Made by a program: the position numbers and the translations under genes
Part shown: positions 4,987 to 6,334 of the stretch, in pieces
Position numbering within the stretch: position 1 is the stretch's first letter
Layout of the letters: each line of letters starts with the position of its first letter
Source of the DNA: an uncultured Alistipes sp.
Lineage (GTDB): Bacteria; Bacteroidota; Bacteroidia; Bacteroidales; Rikenellaceae
Assembly: GCA_934754975.1 (NCBI GenBank)
Contig: CAKVKI010000152.1
Location: 1-6,334 of the forward strand
DNA length: 6,334 bases
Reading direction: 5' to 3'
The notes under the pieces: generated by a model
The model's database searches: none
Told to the model about the DNA's origin: nothing
What the model saw: the letters and a program-made list of their open reading frames with translations, nothing else

Positions 4987-6334
4987 CTAGAACTGTTGTC
5001 CCATTACGAAGTGGAACTGGCTTCCGCTCTTGCCGCTCTGTCCTGCCGGAGAGTCGAAACCGTAACCCCAGTCGATACCCAGCATACCCACCACGGGCAG
5101 GTAGAGACGGACGCCGAAGCCGGCTGCGCGCTTGATCTTGAAGGGCGAGAATTTCTTCCACGAATCGAATGCGTTACCGCCTTCGAGGAATCCCAGCACA
5201 TAGATCTGCGACGACGGTTTGAGGATGACGGGATAGCGGATCTCGGCCGTATATTTGTTGTAAGCCACCGAATAATCGCTCGTGGGATCGAGGGCGCCGT
5301 CCTCGTAACCGCGCATCGAAATGATGTCGATACCGTATATATTATATCCCGACATGCCGTCGCCGCCGACCTCGAAACGTTCGAAAGGCGAAACCTTATA
5401 TTTGTTGTAGTTGCCGAGGTAACCCATTTCGGCCTTGAGCATCAGCACGAGATTCGAATTTTTGGTCAGCGCCTGGAACCACTGCGCCTTGAACTGCCAC
5501 TTGTGGAATTCGACCCAGCGGTAACGTTCCTGATTGGCTCTGTCCTGTTCTGCGCTACTGTATCCGTTGTTGGGATTGGCGATTCGGGCCAGTTCCTTGT
5601 AATCCTTTCCGTCCCAGAGCGAGTAGGGGGGCGTGAACTGCACCGATGCGCTGAACTCCGAACCGCGGCGCGGGTAGATCGGCTGGTCTACCGAGTTGCG
5701 TGCGAAGACGAATTTGAGCGAGAGCAGGTTGGCCGCACCGTTGGTCATGCCGAACGTGTTCCAGTTTTTGAGCGAGAAACGCTCGTAACTTGCTTCGGTG
5801 TAGAACGTGAAGTAGGGATCGGGCCAGTTGAGGCGTTTGCCCAAACCCGCTGCTACGCCGTACGTACGGAAATACTGCGTACTCTTCTGCCATACGTAAT
5901 AGGCGTTGTTCTGCTCGGAGAAGTGGGCCGATATGGTGAACGAATTGGGCTTCTTGCCGCCCAGCCACGGGTCGGTGAAACTCAGGGCGAACGCTTTGTA
6001 ATAAGTACCGTTGGTCTGCGCCGACAGCGACAGCCGCTGGTTCTGCCCCATCGGGTAGGGACGCCATGCGCCCTTTTTGAAGAAGTTCTTGATCGAAAGG
6101 TTGTTGAGCGTGATGCCCACCGAACCGACGAATGTTCCCGATCCCCAGCCGCCGGCGATGTTGAACTGGTCGGAAGCCTGTTCTTCGAGCGGCCAGTTGA
6201 CGTTCACCAGCTCGTTCGAAACGGGCTTGATGTCGGGCATGATCGCTTCGGGGTTGAAGTGGCCCAGCGAGCCGAGCGTGCGGATGGTCTGCATCAGCAG
6301 CGAACGGTCGTAAAGTTCGCCCGGACGCGTATAA
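4987..6334 (-). CDS. bamA: BamA, outer-membrane protein assembly factor (5' end beyond the window)
   Basis: The frame is open from the right edge of the window to a TAG at 4987-4989, giving 448 visible residues. The ATG at 6294 is an internal Met: the codons before it read TRPGELYDRSLL, the start of the last POTRA domain, so the gene runs off the window. Visible residues about 1-50 are the end of that POTRA (including GSLGHFNPEAIMPDIKPV). The rest is the 16-stranded barrel expected of BamA, entered at about residue 60 with GGWGSGTFVGSVGITLNNLS. The loop-6 motif is MRGY at about residues 340-343, followed by EDG. The barrel ends HFVMGQQF, with the terminal Phe of the beta-signal. BamA is the essential insertase of outer-membrane barrels. 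The two downstream ompH chaperones are its classic neighbours in this phylum, which supports BamA over another Omp85 protein. Unlike tamL here, its N-terminus cannot be checked for a signal type. Confidence 0.93.
   Translation of the reverse strand, partial: YTRPGELYDRSLLMQTIRTLGSLGHFNPEAIMPDIKPVSNELVNVNWPLEEQASDQFNIAGGWGSGTFVGSVGITLNNLSIKNFFKKGAWRPYPMGQNQRLSLSAQTNGTYYKAFALSFTDPWLGGKKPNSFTISAHFSEQNNAYYVWQKSTQYFRTYGVAAGLGKRLNWPDPYFTFYTEASYERFSLKNWNTFGMTNGAANLLSLKFVFARNSVDQPIYPRRGSEFSASVQFTPPYSLWDGKDYKELARIANPNNGYSSAEQDRANQERYRWVEFHKWQFKAQWFQALTKNSNLVLMLKAEMGYLGNYNKYKVSPFERFEVGGDGMSGYNIYGIDIISMRGYEDGALDPTSDYSVAYNKYTAEIRYPVILKPSSQIYVLGFLEGGNAFDSWKKFSPFKIKRAAGFGVRLYLPVVGMLGIDWGYGFDSPAGQSGKSGSQFHFVMGQQF

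Noticed and set aside
4987..6294. Treating the ATG at 6294 as the true start of a 435-residue protein
   Set aside because: The frame stays open to the window edge and the preceding codons encode conserved POTRA sequence (PGELYDRSLL), so this Met is internal and the gene is only cut by the window.
1..6334. CRISPR array, tRNA or rRNA gene, insertion sequence, or phage or defence genes
   Set aside because: I saw no regularly spaced direct repeats, cloverleaf or rRNA-like segments, or transposase or defence motifs; almost all of the window is filled by the envelope-assembly genes and one regulator.

Overview
The window looks like chromosomal DNA from a member of the Bacteroidota. I infer the Alistipes/Rikenellaceae side of the phylum from the GC-rich third codon positions, the AT-rich leaders with weak or absent Shine-Dalgarno sequences, the presence of TamL (a lipoprotein form of the Omp85 family typical of this phylum), and a tandem OmpH/Skp pair behind bamA. 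The genus is a guess. The phylum is well supported by protein style.

Layout, left to right. Positions 1-123 (+) are the last 40 codons of an unidentified gene. Eight bases later a GTG-started gene (132-2540, +) encodes TamL, an outer-membrane Omp85 lipoprotein. It ends at a clear intrinsic terminator (2559-2589). Convergent to it is an AraC-family regulator (2616-3524, -). A 183-bp AT-rich spacer then holds the regulator's upstream region, several dyads and a strong hairpin terminator (3648-3679). That terminator closes a minus-strand cluster which reads, in transcription order, bamA (4987 to beyond 6334, 5' end outside the window), a 187-bp spacer rich in inverted repeats, ompH copy 1 (4293-4799) and ompH copy 2 (3708-4262).

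How the genes fit together. BamA is the central insertase that folds beta-barrel proteins into the outer membrane. The two OmpH/Skp-like proteins are periplasmic holdase chaperones that would deliver unfolded barrels to it. TamL is a second Omp85 machine, so within about 6 kb the window carries both Omp85 branches and their chaperones. The AraC protein between them has no visible functional link to envelope assembly.

This is mostly a conserved housekeeping locus, and I did not find a convincing undescribed system. The parts that the protein-coding genes do not explain are the hairpin-rich spacer between bamA and ompH (4890-4969), a 13-bp dyad at the presumed ompH promoter (4832-4844), and the AraC upstream region (3540-3680), which could also encode a short plus-strand transcript. 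There is no gene-free stretch longer than 300 bases.
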